From the NCBI GenBank assembly GCA_015143735.1, contig VKHC01000654.1:1-10349 (forward strand): a stretch of 10,349 nt of DNA, read 5' to 3'. This DNA is from Synura sp. LO234KE (Eukaryota > Sar > Synurophyceae > Synurales > Mallomonadaceae). The notes beneath the pieces were generated by a model. The model saw nothing but the letters and a program-made list of their open reading frames with translations. It was not told where the DNA came from and did not search any database. Shown piece by piece: positions 8,109 through 10,349 of the stretch; the stretch's first letter is position 1, and each line of letters opens with the position of its first letter. A program made the translations under genes and the position numbers.

Positions 8109-8147
8109 CATTTGAAATACCGTAGATCACGGTATACTGCTCAAATG
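8109..8147. repeat. Two-part hairpin
   Basis: CATTTGA (8109-8115) pairs with TCAAATG (8141-8147), and inside it ATACCGT (8117-8123) pairs perfectly with ACGGTAT (8129-8135) around the loop AGATC. That gives 14 base pairs with one small asymmetric internal bulge. Its function is unknown; it lies in AT-rich non-coding DNA. Confidence 0.6.
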
Positions 8148-9222
8148 ACTAAATACCATATTCTTTGTTTTAAAAATCTTATGAAACATAACGACATTCT
8201 TATACCGCGTACTCCTTGTATCAGTATTACATAAGTCACAGCACAACGTGATCCTGCATGTGTACAAAACAGTATATTGGGATAGATAACGATGGGAATG
8301 TAACCGTGAATGCAATTCCATCTTATATTTTCATATCTTTTGACGCTTAGTTTTCTTTAGAAAGCTTATCTGCATATCCATTTAATTTCTTCTTTACGTT
8401 TAATGAAAAAATATAAGAAGACACGGCCCCAATGACTTGCTATTCTTAATTTTCATTTTTGGCATTTTCCCGAATATTATTATGACCCATATATCCTGGG
8501 AGACGGCCATTTTCATCGTCTGTATGCCTAGGTTAGAATGATAGTGACGCTTGTACCACTTGTTACTGGCTGGGTTACCATTCGCCCAAAAAAGTTGCTA
8601 GATCATCAGGAGGTTCCGCATAAGAAACATAGAAAATTATTTAGGAGGAGTAAATTGCTAATATTGCCCGATTCGACAACGTAAGAATTCAATAGATCAT
8701 TAATTCTATTCAAAATTCAACGGAGGGACTAGAGAAGAAGTGGTATATACCTCGCGTTCTTACCAATAAGATGTTTACCTCGTAAAGCAGAACTGGTTTC
8801 TTCTCCTTTAGCTATCGTGCTGTTGGCGGAACAACAAATCTTAATGTAGGCTGGTAATTCGATGCAGAGGAGGTCATTTCGGTAAATCTAGCTAGTATTG
8901 CAAAGCACTAGTTTAAAAAAAAGGTAAGAACTGCCCTAAAAGAAACAAGAATTATTGTTACTAGATTATCTGCGAGGTGTAGAAATTATCAAAGTCCCAA
9001 TTTAGGCCTCTAAGGTACTTGGTCATTCGCTTCTCAAATCTCTCCAGCCTCCATTTTTTTGGATCTAACAAAAATGGAATGGCCTTTGAAGTCATTTCAA
9101 CACCCCCTCCCCGACTCTGAACTTGCATACTCCAATCGTGCATAAACCAAAACGGAAAGAAATGAAGATAGTGGCCAAGAGTGACCCCTCGCTCATTCCA
9201 TCCGCAATTACCCAAAAGCGCT
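8148..9222. other. No gene; likely includes the kinesin 3' UTR
   Basis: AT-rich sequence downstream (minus sense) of the kinesin stop codon. I found no AATAAA on the minus strand close to the stop. An ATTAAA lies at 8404-8399, about 820 bases downstream, but I would not call it the signal. The frame at 8961-9587 on the minus strand is an overlapping wrong-frame ORF of the last kinesin exon and runs on by chance. Confidence 0.45.
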
Positions 9223-10335
9223 TCAGCGATATGACTTCCCCGCCCCGTAGGTCTCCTCTGCACCCCGCATATTCGCACCTCCCGCAACATCTGCGTCTGC
9301 CCGTCGTCTCGCAGCGCTGCGTGGACGTGATGAAGCAGAAGGGTTGGACGGGGAACTATTTCCGTTACCGCTCGACCCTCCACCTGAGGCTGCGGCACTT
9401 CGAGAAGAGCTACGTGTTTTACCGCTCTTGGGTCTGTTCCCCTTCTCCCTGTTGGGCCTAGACTCTTCTTGGGATTGAATTTGTCCGCCCTTGTTATTGG
9501 GCGCCTCGTTCTCAGGCGAGTAGTGCAGGTAAGGGTTCTGTGTGCCATTATTATCAGTGTTGGCAAAGGCGATTTCTTCTCCATCATCCGCGTTCAGACT
9601 GGCCGCCAGGATGTGATCCACCCGTGGCACCATTCCCGGTCCCTCAAACTCCTGTCAATGCAGACAAGTAACAGAGCCGATTCACGCACGCAACGAGAGT
9701 ACATAACACGAAATCTCCATTGGCTTCATAGCTCTCTGTCTAGCCGTCAAGAAAACCAACGACCTCCGTCACTCACCTGAGTAGTTGTCTCAGGCATGTC
9801 TAGGTCCAGATTCACAATATTGTCATATTTGTATCGCGGATTGTTGTCAAAATGTTTCCTGAGATCGCAATGGCGATACAGTGCAGCAGTGGGTCAGCAC
9901 TGCAAACGAAAACAGTACATGAATTCAAGACCTGTGTCTGGAATATTCAGTCTCTGGTCTGCGCAGTTTGGAGCTAGACACAGGTCTATTGCAACGGATT
10001 CGATTCCCAGAAATCTCCAGTTTCTTGAACAAGTTGAGAAGCAAATAACGAGAGTTAAAAACAATCAATCCAACATTAAACATTACCATGCTGCCTCCCC
10101 CAGTCTGACGCACTACTAAGCACACTCAAGCTCCATAGAAACACATTCCCATCCACTTTTCAAGCATCTCCTCCCTCACCTGCAGGATCCACGTGTCCTC
10201 TTCCTGGTTCCACTGCGCCCGTTTCTCGATGTTCTTGGCCGCTTCATCCGGGATGAAATTGGCGATCACCAACTCCTTCAGTTTCAAGTTCCGAGTCAAC
10301 TGCCGAATCGTGTCCAGCATATCACTCCTCTCCGC
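9223..10335 (-). CDS. KIF3B-like: Kinesin-2 motor subunit, KIF3B-like, C-terminal part
   Basis: Four exons on the minus strand, cut by the window edge on the 5' side: 10335-10180, 10023-9932, 9858-9777 and 9651-9223, stop TGA at 9225-9223. Introns are 156, 73 and 125 bp. Splice sites are TTAG|GCG, CTGCAG|GTGAGG, TTCAAG|AAA, CACAG|GTCTTG, CTCAG|GAA, ACTCAG|GTGAGT and GACAG|GAG, with phases 0, 2 and 0 agreeing throughout. The protein reads LDTIRQLTRNLKLKELVIANFIP (end of the coiled-coil stalk), then NRPVSSSKLRRPETEY, NPRYKYDNIVNLDLDMPETT, EFEGPGMVP, and a basic Ser/Gly-rich tail with RPKSGKTRSSSRSA. The NLKLKEL-x-x-x-NFIP, RPVS, N-P-R-Y and LDMP-x-TT landmarks are those of KIF3B/KLP68D rather than of the partner KIF3A. 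This subunit pairs with a KIF3A-type motor and the KAP adaptor for anterograde transport, chiefly intraflagellar transport. The motor domain lies outside the window. The last residues (ETYGAGKSYR) lack the SRGLVPK-type end of vertebrate KIF3B. Confidence 0.9.
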
Positions 10336-10349
10336 CTAACATAACCCAT

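Noticed and set aside
8961-9587. Minus-strand ORF of 208 codons
   Set aside because: It is a wrong-frame shadow of the last kinesin exon (9651-9223), whose frame is fixed by splice phases and by kinesin-2 tail motifs. Beyond 9222 the ORF runs on by chance with no recognisable content.
1-10349. tRNA, rRNA, CRISPR arrays and bacterial-style operons
   Set aside because: I looked for tRNA T-arm motifs, conserved rRNA segments and regularly spaced direct repeats. None was found beyond the 20-bp tandem array, which has no spacers.

Overview
The window is eukaryotic. Coding sequence is sparse, the two best gene models use short GT-AG introns (62-156 bp) with matching phases, and there are no bacterial-style operons. 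The clearest gene is the 3' end of a heterotrimeric kinesin-2 motor subunit (KIF3B/KLP68D type) on the minus strand at the right edge, so the host probably builds cilia or flagella. A degraded gene of a large P-loop NTPase family that I associate mainly with fungal genomes lies further left. A flagellated (zoosporic) fungus would fit both, but an animal or another flagellated protist is not excluded. No search could be run, and family names come from motif recognition.

Layout, left to right. 1-837: no supported gene. 838-990: minisatellite with a 20-bp unit. 1204-1765 (minus): broken gene with a ribonuclease H1-type hybrid-binding domain followed by an RNase H catalytic domain in another frame. 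1770-2290: nothing supported. About 2300-2510: imperfect palindromic element with repeated ACCGGT(T/A)ATAGCCCAC blocks. 2955-4730 (minus): multi-frame remains of the NTPase-family gene, with a small ORF of unknown nature just upstream at 4727-4939. 4940-6271: AT-rich sequence without a supported gene. 6272-6747 (plus): a three-exon gene for a small protein whose C-terminus resembles the second half of a SAM domain, followed at 6793-7162 by two coding-like segments, one hydrophobic. 7306-7452: possible retroelement integrase tail. 7645-7976: a compound foldback in which one segment can pair with two alternative partners. 8109-8147: small two-part hairpin. 8148-9222: no gene, partly the likely 3' UTR of the kinesin. 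9223-10335 (minus): last four visible exons of the kinesin-2 gene.

The genes do not form a pathway. The picture is one conserved cytoskeletal gene and one small novel-looking gene beside an island of decayed genes and repeats. I found no convincing new multi-gene system. The items most worth a second look are the foldback at 7645-7976, the unusual kinesin tail, the small plus-strand gene with its same-frame extension past a stop, and the decayed NTPase gene.
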